This document shows, piece after piece, positions 1 to 9,846 of a stretch of DNA of 64,000 nucleotides. The number at the start of each line of letters is the position of its first letter. Positions within the stretch are counted from its first letter, which is position 1. The stretch lies in the NCBI GenBank assembly GCA_015680905.1, contig CM027381.1, positions 69,863,501 to 69,927,500 of the forward strand, in the 5' to 3' direction. This stretch comes from Coptis chinensis. Taxonomy: Eukaryota > Streptophyta > Magnoliopsida > Ranunculales > Ranunculaceae. The position numbers and the translations under genes were made by a program. The notes beneath the pieces are model-generated. The model made no database searches and was not told the DNA's origin. It was given only the letters and a program-made list of their open reading frames with translations.

Positions 1-802
1 AAGAGAGAGAGAGAAAAAGGAAAAAGAAGACTAATTATCTAACTCATTTGCATTTGATTTATTTTCAACTAGAAGAAAACCAAAGTTTTCTCCATTAAAA
101 CTATTACAAGCTTTTCTTACAAAACTAAAAAATAAATAATAAAAATGACTAAGGAACTAAAATAATACAAGGTAAGGAAAAGAAGTCAAGGGAGTAAATG
201 GAGTGTCCCCCCTTGTTTTGTTTTCTTCTCCATTTGAGAGAAATCTCATTTCCTCCCATGTGAAACATCAAACCACATTTACTTCATTTTTATCTACCAC
301 ATTAAAACAAAGTGACACCTTGCCTTTTTTTCACTATTAACATCTAATCTAATTAATTACATGCAAGGTGTCAACTTTACACCAATAATTTGTCATTTTT
401 GTCTTGACATGCTCTATGATTAATGACTCATCAAATCTTGTGGGCCTGCATAGTGGGTCCTATGTGCAGTCCAGTGGCGTTCCGGTCTTTGAGCAATTTT
501 ACAACTTTCCGCATATGCGTAGAGTTCATCGCCCTGATTGTCTGAGCAACTCACTTGTCACATTTGGAGTCCTGGTTCAAGAGGTAGGAGCTTCGGAAGT
601 TTGATGCTTCTGTGCGGATTTGGAAGAATTCATATATATGTCGTTCCTCGTGCTTTATCGCAGGTTTAAATAATATTTCCATGTTTACTGCGAATACCTG
701 CAAAAGTATGAAAACATATTTATTTCATGATTATTAAACACATAATTAACCAAATTTATATGTCTCAATGGGGTTTCATAATACACTTTTGGGTGCTTAT
801 CA
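1..802 (-). repeat. 3' LTR of copy A, partial
   Basis: The LTR's 5' end on the minus strand is TGATAAGCACCC, directly after the G-rich polypurine tract. Copy B has the same arrangement and a related terminus (TGATAAGAGCCC). The rest runs off the left edge. It shares no visible overlap with the 612 bases of 5' LTR left at 15737-16348, so the full LTR should be at least about 1.4 kb, in line with 1351 bp in copy B. The open frame at 404-604 lies inside the LTR and is not a gene. Confidence 0.8.
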
Positions 803-816
803 CACTACCCCCAAAC
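803..816 (-). promoter_or_regulatory. 3' polypurine tract of copy A
   Basis: The minus strand reads GTTTGGGGGTAGTG immediately before the LTR start TGATAAG. This is the expected position of the primer for plus-strand DNA synthesis. The tract differs slightly from copy B, GTTTGGGGGTGG. Confidence 0.8.
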
Positions 817-2330
817 AGCACTTTGCTTGTCCTCAACCAAAGAAGAGACATTAAAATAGATAAGTGGCCAAAAATGTGTAGTCCTAACTAATTCTCGTTT
901 CGCAGAGTGCGGTTGCATTGACCATATGCAACAAGGCCTTAAACCACTAGGAATTCCCTAGTGGACAAGTTATAGCCTCATGAGAGTTTTCCAGAGAAGA
1001 TACTCACAAACTTTATTTATACTACAACGACTCAGTGACAGAAACTCGTTTCCTAAATTAATCTCAGATATTCATACATCTCCTTAGCAGGGAACGAGGA
1101 TTGATTTCTTTGAAACTCAAGTTAATATGTATTCAATAATTAAAATATCTACATATGATCATGCATGCAGTGAACTTTTCATTGAAATGTACTAGCAGGG
1201 TTGTTTCTGAATCCTTTGGAGAGTGTACCTAAATGGGTTCTCACAGGTATGTGTCAAAACACAATTTCACTCAAATTTTTTCCACTCAGGTTTTGTTAAC
1301 TCCGATTAATGCGGTGGGCACCGCGTTTCCTCACATCTCAATGACAGTCAGAGGAGCCGATGTCGATCAATCACGTCTACTACTTATTATCACACCACCC
1401 TACTCCTAATTGAGTTAGAGGTCTTTATTAGGTATTGTGGGGCTTAGGTGATAGTGTACAAGAAAATGGAAATGGATAATTAAAATTTACGACCATGAGA
1501 GAATAGGGTCTTCATATATTTACACTAGAGAAATCCTTGTTTTCTTTCCTTCTTCTAACTGAGTTTTCCAACCTTGTTTTTAAGCCTCTAATGGATATAT
1601 ATATATATAGATGGCTTAAGAACATGATTCTATTTTTCTTTCCTAAAGCAAGTAACTGACTTTTATTTGGGACAAGTCTTTCTCTTTATTCTTTCCACAT
1701 TTCATCCTATTTCTCATACTCATCACTTAGGTAGGTTCTTTTATTTGGTTTAATAGATGGATAATTTTTTTTTTTTTTTTTTTGAAAGTGAAAGGTTTGA
1801 TTAAAGGTTTAGTGGAGTGACTAGCGGTAAAATTTGTAACAGGTAAGAATTTTTAGCTATGTCGATCCAAAGATGGCCTAAATTCTTGCCTAGGGTTCGG
1901 GTGGTGATCAAGTAAGTAGATGCGTGATTTTCTCTAATCGGAAAAACTACTCCTCTGTGTCATCACACACAAATCACTCATGTCAAGGTTTTTGGTTAGA
2001 TTCTCACAGGATTTATAGTTTAAGTAACTAACCGTTGGTTCCAGAAACTTACTGCTATGTACAATCGATGATACTCAATACATAAATGTTCATGAAAAGA
2101 TGTATAAACTATTACATACGTATTATCTTAAGTTTCTTAAAAACAAATCCTAATTCGGATACTAATGTGAGATTTCTAAACAATTTTCATCATTGAAAAG
2201 GAAACAAGACTTTGTCACTAAGTACAATTATTAACATGAAAATAAAAACTATATACAGGTTACAATTTGCCTAATCTTTGCTACAGGGTTAAAGCACCCC
2301 CAACAGAATGATGCTTAGTCCTCGAAGTAT
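817..2330 (-). other. Conserved noncoding 3' region of copy A with hairpins
   Basis: No supportable ORF is present. Long blocks match copy B at 55043-56650, including the start (a block around TTGAGGAC and TTTGGGGG) and the end (a second such block near 2295-2330). Two hairpins are conserved: TTGCAT/ATGCAA at 913-918 and 926-931, and CCACTAGG/CCTAGTGG at 944-951 and 957-964 with a 5-base loop. A T-rich run lies at 1767-1784. Noncoding conservation between two copies with badly decayed genes suggests a functional 3' untranslated region. Confidence 0.7.
2295..2330 (-). promoter_or_regulatory. Second polypurine-tract-like block in copy A
   Basis: The minus strand reads GAGGACTAAGCATCATTCTG followed by TTGGGGGTG. 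It resembles the true 3' polypurine tract at 803-840 and lies about 1.5 kb before it. Copy B has the same pair at 56612-56650 and 55031-55070. The role is not known; an additional plus-strand primer is one possibility. Confidence 0.45.
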
Positions 2331-2454
2331 CAATAATTAAAGAGAGAAAGTACCTGAGAACCGTGAGCAAAATTAGGGCTAGATTGCTGGAACAGAAAGG
2401 TTGGAGAACATAATATATTATTTAGAAAGAACAATAAAATGTTCAATAACACAC

Positions 2455-2525
2455 TAAACATAGCACACGAAATAATGAAAAACAATAGCATACGAAACAT
2501 GAAAAATAATAGCACACCAAACATA
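2455..2525. repeat. Short tandem repeat after env-like module A2
   Basis: About three imperfect units of roughly 25 bases contain the words AGCACACGAAA and ATGAAAAATAAT. On the minus strand the repeat reads as a hydrophobic stretch (64 codons, 2330-2524). I attribute that to the T-rich composition, not to a real membrane protein. Confidence 0.5.
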
Positions 2526-2579
2526 AGGTTTAGTTAGATATATGTACAATAGCAAGCTCAAGCTTACCATCCAGCAGGA

Positions 2580-3550
2580 TGTGAAGGTCTGGCGTCCTCT
2601 TTAAGGAAATGCATTTTCTTAGCATCGTGCCAAAAGATAATAGTCTGCCAAATTTCTGCCCATTCTTCATCTCCAGCTTTCCTCAAATGTTTCTTCATAT
2701 TTCATCCTTCAGGTAACAACGAACATGCCTCAGGTACCGAGCGGGATGCTTCCATTGCCGAAACCTCAATGAACGAATGATTCTGTTTGCCGGGCACATA
2801 GAATCTACCTTGACCCACTCATGAAAAGTAGCTACAAACCGTGGGAAATGTGTCTTCATGATTCGCAAAGCGGTGACCGTAAAAGTATATACCGATCCCG
2901 AAAAGTCGCGAGCTCATTTCAGGTTGGAGATAACACAACCTAAGATGTTAAATAATGTATGACCTTGAGCGATTAATCTGAAATACGATGCGAGGCAACC
3001 TCATTGGCGATGAAAAAATGCCAATCTCCCATAATGTTCAGGAGTACAAATAACATTGCAGTCCCCATGTTCATGGTCATGCTTGCTAATGGAATGGTGA
3101 TGTCGCGTGGCCATTTCCTTCTCGTTTAATCTCAAGACCATCACCATAAGAGTTGCGAAATGCTTGCCACTGAAAGGAACGGTAAGAATTATGATAGATG
3201 TAATGCCATGATGCAGCAGGTTCGTGGTATGGAAGATCCAAAGTTAGGGCAAGTTGTTGTTCAAAAAAGATGTGAGGTGTGTCACCAACTAGGATTGTGA
3301 ACCCGTGTAAGTAGAAAACCATGTGCCTGAATGCTGGTGTGTCTTCCATATTAGCATAAAAGTATGCAGCCAAACTCGGAGAATAAATTTGGTCAGGTTG
3401 AAGAATTAGGGAAGACCACCCAATGTTTGTAATGTAGTCACAGAAAAGATGGCCATAGGTATTGGAATCCATCATAGACTGAAAGGATTGCTCAGGAATG
3501 AGTTTGGGAGATACCATGTTTGATGAAGATGCAATTGATGAAGATGCCAT
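2580..3550 (-). pseudogene. Env-like module A2 (plant transposon-protein type domain), broken
   Basis: From the ATG at 3550 the frame is open to a stop at 3086. Recognisable words are IPEQSFQSMM, DQIYSPSLAAYFYAN and FFEQQLALTLDLP. They match module B2 of the second copy (IPEQSFEDLF, DELYSPALTFYFYDN) and the general pattern of the putative plant transposon protein family linked to Athila env-like ORFs. Homology continues past the stop in another frame to about 2600: MNMGTAMLFVLLNI here against MNVGTIMFWIMLNI in B2. The function of these proteins is unproven; they are called env-like from position. No membrane helix is convincing here. A possible 3' splice site (TGTGCTTACAG) lies just upstream, near 3632. 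Confidence 0.6.
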
Positions 3551-3839
3551 AATGGATGAAGTAAAGAAATAGGTAACGACAAAGGCAAACTGGATGGATA
3601 AATGAGTATGTAAGATAATAGACCCTCCTGTAAGCACATGTTAAATTATATTAGTCACAACGCAAATGATGACAATCCTATTAAGCATTTCATACAAAAG
3701 AAGACACAAAGGTAAGACAAAATTCATAATACGACGAAAAATGTAATAACATATACGATTATTTATTTATTGACTTAGTAATATTAGAAAATTATGGATT
3801 ATTATGTTGATCTTGGAGACGCATATCGTGCACCGTGAT

Positions 3840-4878
3840 CGCTTAGTTCTTCCATTTGTTGGCCGAAATGCATCTGAATGTCCCTTGGTCGGGCAGAGAG
3901 TGTAGTTTGATTTTCCATAATGAGAGCGTGATTCTGCAAGGACTGAGAATGATTTTCCAAGATTTCCTCCTATTCAACATCATGCTTTGCTTGACGTTCT
4001 TGGAAATCCTTAAGAGTTGTAATGATGATATTTTGATGAGCGTATAGTTCCCGCATGCCGTGATGAAGAAATTGAATGCCTTCTATGGGATTAAAAAACT
4101 TTAGCATGGCATTTTCATCAAAGAAATGGTCAGGGTTTGAGCTTGGGTTGTTCCGTTCATCTGTCAGAGTATCAGGAGTCCAAAAACCAATGGAGTAGTC
4201 TGTTTGGAGTACGCTAATATGTGCTATTTGAAGTGGTGTTTTTGGAGAAATGACTGGATAACCCCAATGCATCATAATTTGCGTGACTAAAGTGGGTAGA
4301 GGTAGAGGTGCTGACTTTCTTGTTTTCCCGTGTGATCACGCGTCGAGGAGGTGTTGGATTAGACAAAAATCATCTCTTTGAGTATGCAAAATCCAAAGTA
4401 GGTGAAGTTGAGTCTTTGTGACTTCTGATTGGTGAGATGTACCGATCACATTGTGTCCCAACCAGTGGAGCACGACTCGTTGATTCTGTTTCAAAGAGCG
4501 CTGAAGAACAACGTGATGTCTATTTCCCACTTCACCATAAGATATGGTAGCTCTTAGTAAACTTTTGACAGAATCAAATGATGACTCTGGAAAAAGGCAC
4601 TCCTGGGTATTCATTGGTATTTGAGGTATGTCGGAGATAATTTCCCTAGTCAATTCCAATTGTCGTCCATAAGCATTGAAGTAGAATTTTCCATTCTCAG
4701 GTTCTATAAATTGGTAGAACATGAAAACCAATTCTTGGGAATAACAAGCTGCTGAATGATATAGAAGAGGCATTCATCCCCGACGTATTATTTCGGTGTC
4801 AAAATAAGGATAAAACCGGCCATCTTCCAAAACTTTTAGGTGGTCTTTCTCAGGCATTATTTTTCTTGGTTGATCCAT
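3840..4878 (-). pseudogene. Env-like module A1b, broken, with its own TATA box
   Basis: The start is taken at 4878 (MDQPRKIMPEKDHL), 65 bases after a TATA box. A stop follows about 35 codons later, then open stretches at 4773-4336 and 4275-3970 and homologous sequence to about 3840. Key words are ELVFMFYQF, LHLLWIL and a C-terminal coiled-coil part with GIQFLHHGMRELYAHQN and ILENHSQSLQ. LHLLWIL is shared with module A1 (6271-6996), and a close form, LHILWIL, with B1. The C-terminal part is related to the free-standing ORF at 39623-40021. The module therefore looks like a tandem paralogue of A1 inside the same element. It is decayed by at least two stops or frameshifts. Confidence 0.6.
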
Positions 4879-4942
4879 TGGTAGTATTACTGAGGGAAGG
4901 ATAGTGAGAATTGTTTGAATGAGAATGGCTGAAAAAGAAGAG

Positions 4943-4949
4943 ATTTATA
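4943..4949 (-). promoter_or_regulatory. Candidate TATA box for module A1b
   Basis: The minus strand reads GGCTATAAATCTC, followed by a pyrimidine-rich leader and the ATG at 4878. The spacing fits a plant core promoter with a short leader. This is inference from spacing and composition only. Confidence 0.4.
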
Positions 4950-5319
4950 GCCAATCTATGAGTCTATACCAATCTGGATTCCAAGTGTAGTTAATGACCC
5001 ATGTGATTATGAACAGCAACAATGGGGATCCATAGTAAGTCTTGTTATGTCAGATTTCCAAAAACAATTAATGAGATGTTTCAATGTTAGAAAATACGGA
5101 GGAAAGTTTCACAGGGTAGTTAGACTTATACGTAATTTCATAAATGATTATCAGACCTCAGTAATAGCATATGGATAGAATAATCGAGCTGCATGTGTGA
5201 CAAGTGTTATGCGTACCTTATAGCGTGTGCGATCTTCTCTGAATAGCATGAGTATCAATTAATTAATTTGGTGAGTTTTGGATGGTCTTTCTTTGTTATG
5301 GTTTGTTTATTTATTTATT

Positions 5320-5354
<35 letters not shown>

Positions 5355-5497
5355 GGAAAAGACAACTAATATACACAAATATTTAATACGAAACTTCTCC
5401 ATTTAATATGTAACCCGTACAAATGTGTGAGAATTATTTAACACATCATACTAATATACAAAATGAAAGTCAGAAAAAAAAATATGGTTACATAGAT
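4950..5497. other. Spacer between env-like modules of copy A
   Basis: The stretch is AT-rich with a long T run near 5322-5351 (an A run on the element strand). I see no gene in it. Confidence 0.5.
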
Positions 5498-5617
5498 CTA
5501 GATGTTCTGGATCATGTTATGCATGAGTGACAGGAGAATAATGATAAACACTATTATCATGAATACTGTGATAGCCCATTCGCGTTGCTCCTTTTCCCAT
5601 CGCTCGATTGGATTCAT
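5498..5617 (-). CDS. 39-codon ORF with one predicted membrane helix, between env-like modules
   Basis: The ORF starts MNPIERWEKEQREWAI and continues with an uninterrupted hydrophobic run of about 18 residues rich in I, V, L and F (VFMIIVFIIILLSL), then a short tail and a TAG stop. The charged N-terminus followed by a helix is typical of a small single-pass membrane peptide. A TATAAATA box lies 82 bases upstream of the ATG, followed by a CT-rich leader. It sits between env-like modules A1 and A1b. A similar small ORF (charged N-terminus, one helix) is at 42678-42803. I do not recognise a family. Because the ORF is very short and the region AT-rich, a chance ORF is possible. Confidence 0.4.
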   Translation of the reverse strand: MNPIERWEKEQREWAITVFMIIVFIIILLSLMHNMIQNI

Positions 5618-5698
5618 TATGATCAAGAAAATGAGAATTTGTGTGAGAAGTGTGAAGAGTGAGAGAAAGGGATGAGTGAAGGTGGAAAAGGAGAGTTG

Positions 5699-5706
5699 TA
5701 TTTATA
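5699..5706 (-). promoter_or_regulatory. Candidate TATA box for the 39-codon ORF
   Basis: The minus strand reads AATTATAAATACAAC, followed by a pyrimidine-rich stretch of about 70 bases up to the ATG at 5617. Confidence 0.4.
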
Positions 5707-5989
5707 ATTAGATTTCTGACCATTGGGCTTCTGACCGTTTGGATCAGTCCATTGGGTTCTGACCGTTGGGCTTTGAAAGTAGGCCCAATGCATCGAGGAA
5801 CAAACTACTATATTAGAAAGTATAATAATTGCATAACATAAATAATTTCTCATTCAAACCGTCTGGAGATACAAAATTATGAGAAATCAACCGATATATA
5901 ATATTTTTATCACAAGAAAACTAAAAATGCAATGCATAAGGGAAATAAATGACATAGTCATTTCTAAACCAAGGGAAATAAACAGCTAC

Positions 5990-6996
5990 TGGGAATCCTC
6001 CGGGTTAGTAGAAGATAAACCCGGGTTTCAACGTCGTCGGCCATGACGAACTTCTGGCTAAGCTGACTGGTCTGGAATGTGGCCTATAGACTATAGCAAT
6101 TGATCTTGGAATTGCCACTGATTTGCCATCATCATTCTCTGGAAACGGCCTTGGCGATTGCGCATTTCTTGCTAGAAGTCATTTTGGGAAGTAAGCATCT
6201 CTTCCTAACGAAGAAACATCCTGCGCATACTACTGTTCATGTGTATCAAGGCTTCCACGGGAGTGTTAATTCAGCGCATGGTAGCCTCATTAAAATAGTC
6301 GGGTGGTGAAGGGGGAGGAGGAGGTACGTTATCACGCTCAATATCATCTCTAGCTACTGGGTCCCAGTGGTCCAGAACATAAGTCTCGAAAATTCCAAAA
6401 TTCTCGAAAAACCTTGTTGTAATGAAAGGAGTAGCGGAATGGAACCCTAAGTTAAGCATAAGCTGAGTAACAAGTACAGCAAGAGGAGCTGACCTGTTTG
6501 ACGCGGTCGTAAGAATATGGCCCAGGAAATGGACCATACAGAAAGTGTTCTTCTTCTCCTGGAGGATCCACAGCAGGTGCAAGAATGTCTTGTTCACGTC
6601 AGACGTCTTTGAAACGTGTCGGCTAGTTGGTTTCGTCTGAGCGAGTGCTGGTACACGCAGTTCGAGCCATTATTGTACTCTCCCTCGAGAAGCGTGTCAA
6701 ACATTAAGTCCCTCGTAGTCGGATATTCTGACAACAACAAGGTCAGACTATCAGAGTTTATTGGAATATGTGCTGTAATCCAACCCATCCGCCGTAATCC
6801 AAAATTCATCACCCCGGAAACCTCCATTGTTGTAAAATTTCAACACCAAATCTTCGGAATAATCAGCTGGAATTCGATGCAAGAGATATTCCCACTCTCT
6901 ATTAGCAATTTCCTCATCGAAAAATGGATGAAACATCCCGGAATTGTAGAGATTTTCAAAATTTCTCTCAACTGTGATTCTCCTTCGTGTTACCAT
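5990..6996 (-). pseudogene. Env-like module A1 (plant transposon-protein type), broken
   Basis: The ATG at 6996 opens MVTRRRITVERNFENL; the frame breaks near 6751, and open stretches continue at 6827-6594 and 6597-6271. Shared words with B1 are EDLVLKFY (B1: EDLVRQFY) and LHLLWILQEKKNTFC (B1: LHILWILQEQKYKFY). A proline run (PPPPPSPPDYF) precedes a decayed C-terminal helix region reaching about 5990. In the family the domain precedes a coiled-coil tail, as in B1. The ORF follows integrase in the element, which is where Athila elements carry their env-like gene. At least two frameshifts make it non-functional. Confidence 0.65.
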
Positions 6997-7079
6997 AGCA
7001 AGGTCTAGATGAATTTCTGAGGGTGGAAATTGCTAGGAGTGATGGAGGAGATGGTGCTGGAGGAAGGGAGTTCAAATTG

Positions 7080-7215
7080 GTGGATTTTAGCCCGCGTGCG
7101 CGGGCTGAATTCAGGTCTGTCTAGTCGCGTGCACGAGGTGAGTGTGAGGGAGACCAAGATCCGGATTTTGAGGGGGAAGAAATGTAAGGGATGGACGCGT
7201 GGGTGCCCCGCGTGT
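7080..7215. other. GC-rich, CpG-rich block upstream of module A1
   Basis: In otherwise AT-rich DNA this stretch contains repeated words such as GCGTGCGCGGGC, CGCGTGCACGAGG and CCCCGCGTGTGGG. Similar blocks lie in the gag leader (15418-15472), upstream of B1 (60120-60190) and around the start of B2 (57835-58080). Confidence 0.5.
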
Positions 7216-7396
7216 GGGTTTTTGTAAACGGGTTCGTGATTTTGGGTCAGGTCCAATTTTTGGCCCAAACCCAAATAAATTCCAGAAATTCCCCTTATGT
7301 CCCGTAATGTTCTGAAATTTCAAACGTGGAATTTCGATTCGTTTTAACTCCAAATTGAAACAATGATATATCAAAACGATCGGCATTACAAATGCC

Positions 7397-8349
7397 ATTC
7401 ACTGGAATATGACAAAATCACATTCAAATCTTTTTATTTATTTATTATTATTATTATTTATTATTTTTTTTATTTTTATTTTTTTAGTTTTTATTTATTT
7501 ACAATTTTTATATACAAATGTACAAGTCGAAAGGAACGTGTCAACAACACCGGCACTCCAAATAAAACAACACATCACAACAGCTTAACTTAGGCAACTT
7601 TCATGTCGGCTCTGGGGTGAACCCAATCCAGCCAGACTGTGGCCTAACCTTTATGTTTTGGGGCCTAGGGTTCAGGACGGTACCATCCCTGACCAATGTG
7701 CAATGGTCTAATAATAATATTACCCTTAGTACATATGGTATAGCCTCAAACCACCCCTTGATACAGTCACATAGAAAACCGATCGGGGTTGGCACAGGTG
7801 GAATCCATTCATTGGCCGCGAACTAGGAAATGTCCGATGTTGCATATCACGACTCTCTTTGGGCACCATGCTTGGTGCTAAGGGAAAAATAAAAAACGAG
7901 TATATACATGTTGAGTCTTTTTACGTCAGATCCTTAAGATGAATGTGAGTCTTTTAACGTCAGATCCTCAAGATGAATCCCAACCTATGGGAACAACGGG
8001 ACGTCGACGAAGTTTATCCTGCTGAGCTGGTGTCAGACAATAATATACCTTATACCGGCTCATCTCGGATAGAAGATCAAGACCTGGACAGAAAGGAGTT
8101 TGACAGTTCATACACCACCCCATCCTTTTCGCCCGTCGCTTTCAAGCAAAAGTACTATGACCATTACCTATTCGAGATGGGTGAGATTTGCACCAAATGA
8201 TGAGTTGGAGTTTGCGAGGAAGAGAATAGAAAAGGGAGGTGAAAGAAGGAGTTGAAATTTTTGGTACCCATTGTTTTCCAGGAGGCACGTTTGCTCGATT
8301 ATCAGAAGACATTTATACTCAGTTCTGAAGTAGAGTTGTTGTAGACTAT
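7397..8349. other. Spacer between integrase and env-like region, copy A
   Basis: The spacer holds an AT-rich run (7430-7510) and unassigned sequence. ORFs on either strand here are short and match nothing I recognise. Confidence 0.4.
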
Positions 8350-8470
8350 GGTTCCGGCACTTGCAACCACACACTCTAGGGATTTTTAGAAAAGAAAATA
8401 GAAGAGGGCCCGGCTACCCAAATGGCGTACTTTTTCTGTTTAAACACATGGAAAGAAGTACACCATCGAG
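8350..8470 (-). other. Conserved post-integrase block, copy A
   Basis: Words such as CACACACTCTA and GAGGGCCCGGCTACC match copy B at 60733-60832 (CACACACTCCA, GAGGGCCCGGTTACC). On the minus strand both read through CTSFH and later VCGCK. The block directly follows the integrase stop in copy A and may hold a processing or splicing signal for env-like transcripts, but no signal is clear. Confidence 0.45.
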
Positions 8471-8474
8471 TCTA

Positions 8475-9600
8475 TTAGTTTATGTAGACTGGATCATTGA
8501 GAAGAGTCTCTTCGACATCTGGAGAGTGCAACTCATGATAATGTTTAAGGCGTTGGCCATTTACTTGAAATTCGCTGTCATCATTTACATTTTTCAAAGA
8601 AATAGCCCCATAAGGGGTGACAGCAGAGACGGTGAAATGACCAGACCATCGAGTTTTTAATTTTTCTGGAAAAATGTGTAATCTTGAGTTGTACAACAAA
8701 ACTTTTTGACCCACTTTGAAATCTTTTCTCAATATGTGCTTGTCATGCACTCTTTTCATGTTGGCTTTATAGGATTTCGAGAGATCATAGGCATCACTCC
8801 GAATTTCCTCAAGCTCATTTAACTGCAATTTTCTCTTCACGCTTACCACGTTAGTATTATAATTGAGGCTTTTGATGGCCCATAGAGCACGGTGCTCAAG
8901 TTCAACTGGCAGATGACAAGGTTTTCCAAAAACGAGGTGATAAGGAGACATCCTTATAGGTGTCTTAAAAGCTGTTCTGTATGCCCACAAGGCATCAAAT
9001 AATCGTAGAGACCAGTCTTTTCTAGATGGATTGACAGTTTTTTCCAAAATGGATTTGATCTCTCTATTAGAGACTTCTACTTGATCACTGGTTTGAGGAT
9101 GATACGGAGTTGCCACTTTGTGCGTGACTCCATATTTTTTTACTAAAGATTCAAAAATTTTATTGCAGAAATGTTTTCCCCCATCACTAATTATAGCTTT
9201 TGGAACACCAAATCGAGAGAAAATATTTTCTTTTACGAACAAAACGACCGTTTTTTTATCATTAGCACGACATGCCAATGCCTCAATCCATTTTGACACA
9301 TAGTCAACTGCTACTAGTATGTATAGGAATGCATGTGAATTTGGAAATGGACCCATGAAGTTGATGCCCCATACATCAAAGATTTCCACAATTAAAATGG
9401 GATTTAAGGGCATCATATTACGTTGAGTAATGCGTCCTAGCTGCTGGCAGCGATTGCATGCTTTGCAATGCTCATGCGCATCTCTAAACAGTGTTTGCCA
9501 ATAGAATCCACATTATAGGACCTTGGCCGCAGTTTTCTTACCACTAAAATGACCACCACAAGATTGTTCATGACAGAAGGATAACACATCATTGTGTTCC
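8475..9600 (-). pseudogene. Integrase domain of copy A pol
   Basis: An open frame runs from 9416 to a stop at 8475. It contains the catalytic core: [13 protein letters not shown] (first Asp), [10 protein letters not shown] (second Asp) and [11 protein letters not shown] (Glu), in D,D-35-E order. The C-terminal part ([32 protein letters not shown]) is the usual plant Ty3/gypsy integrase tail without a chromodomain. The zinc-binding N-terminus is upstream ([12 protein letters not shown] near 9440-9490) but is separated by a stop. In a working element this enzyme would insert the cDNA. Here the break between zinc finger and core prevents a full product. Confidence 0.85.
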
Positions 9601-9846
9601 CAGTCGGGAATGCAATGGCGGATTAGTTGGTCGGAACAATACTTGAAGAGGTAGGGATCATCCCGTAAAATAAAATTTCACGATGGATAAGAACTTTTCC
9701 GGTCATTCTGAGACCAAGATGAAGGGACTTCTTCGGTAACTAAGTAATTTACTATGTCGGTACCAAGGGGAAGAAAAAATAGTACAAGTGTTCATCCGGA
9801 AAGGAATCACGATAGGTTCGGTATCAGTATCAACATCACTGACAAG

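Noticed and set aside
404-604. 66-codon ORF at the left end
   Set aside because: It lies inside the 3' LTR of copy A and shows no family pattern.
2330-2524. Very hydrophobic 64-codon minus-strand ORF
   Set aside because: It is a translation of a short T-rich tandem repeat; considered as a membrane peptide but not supported.
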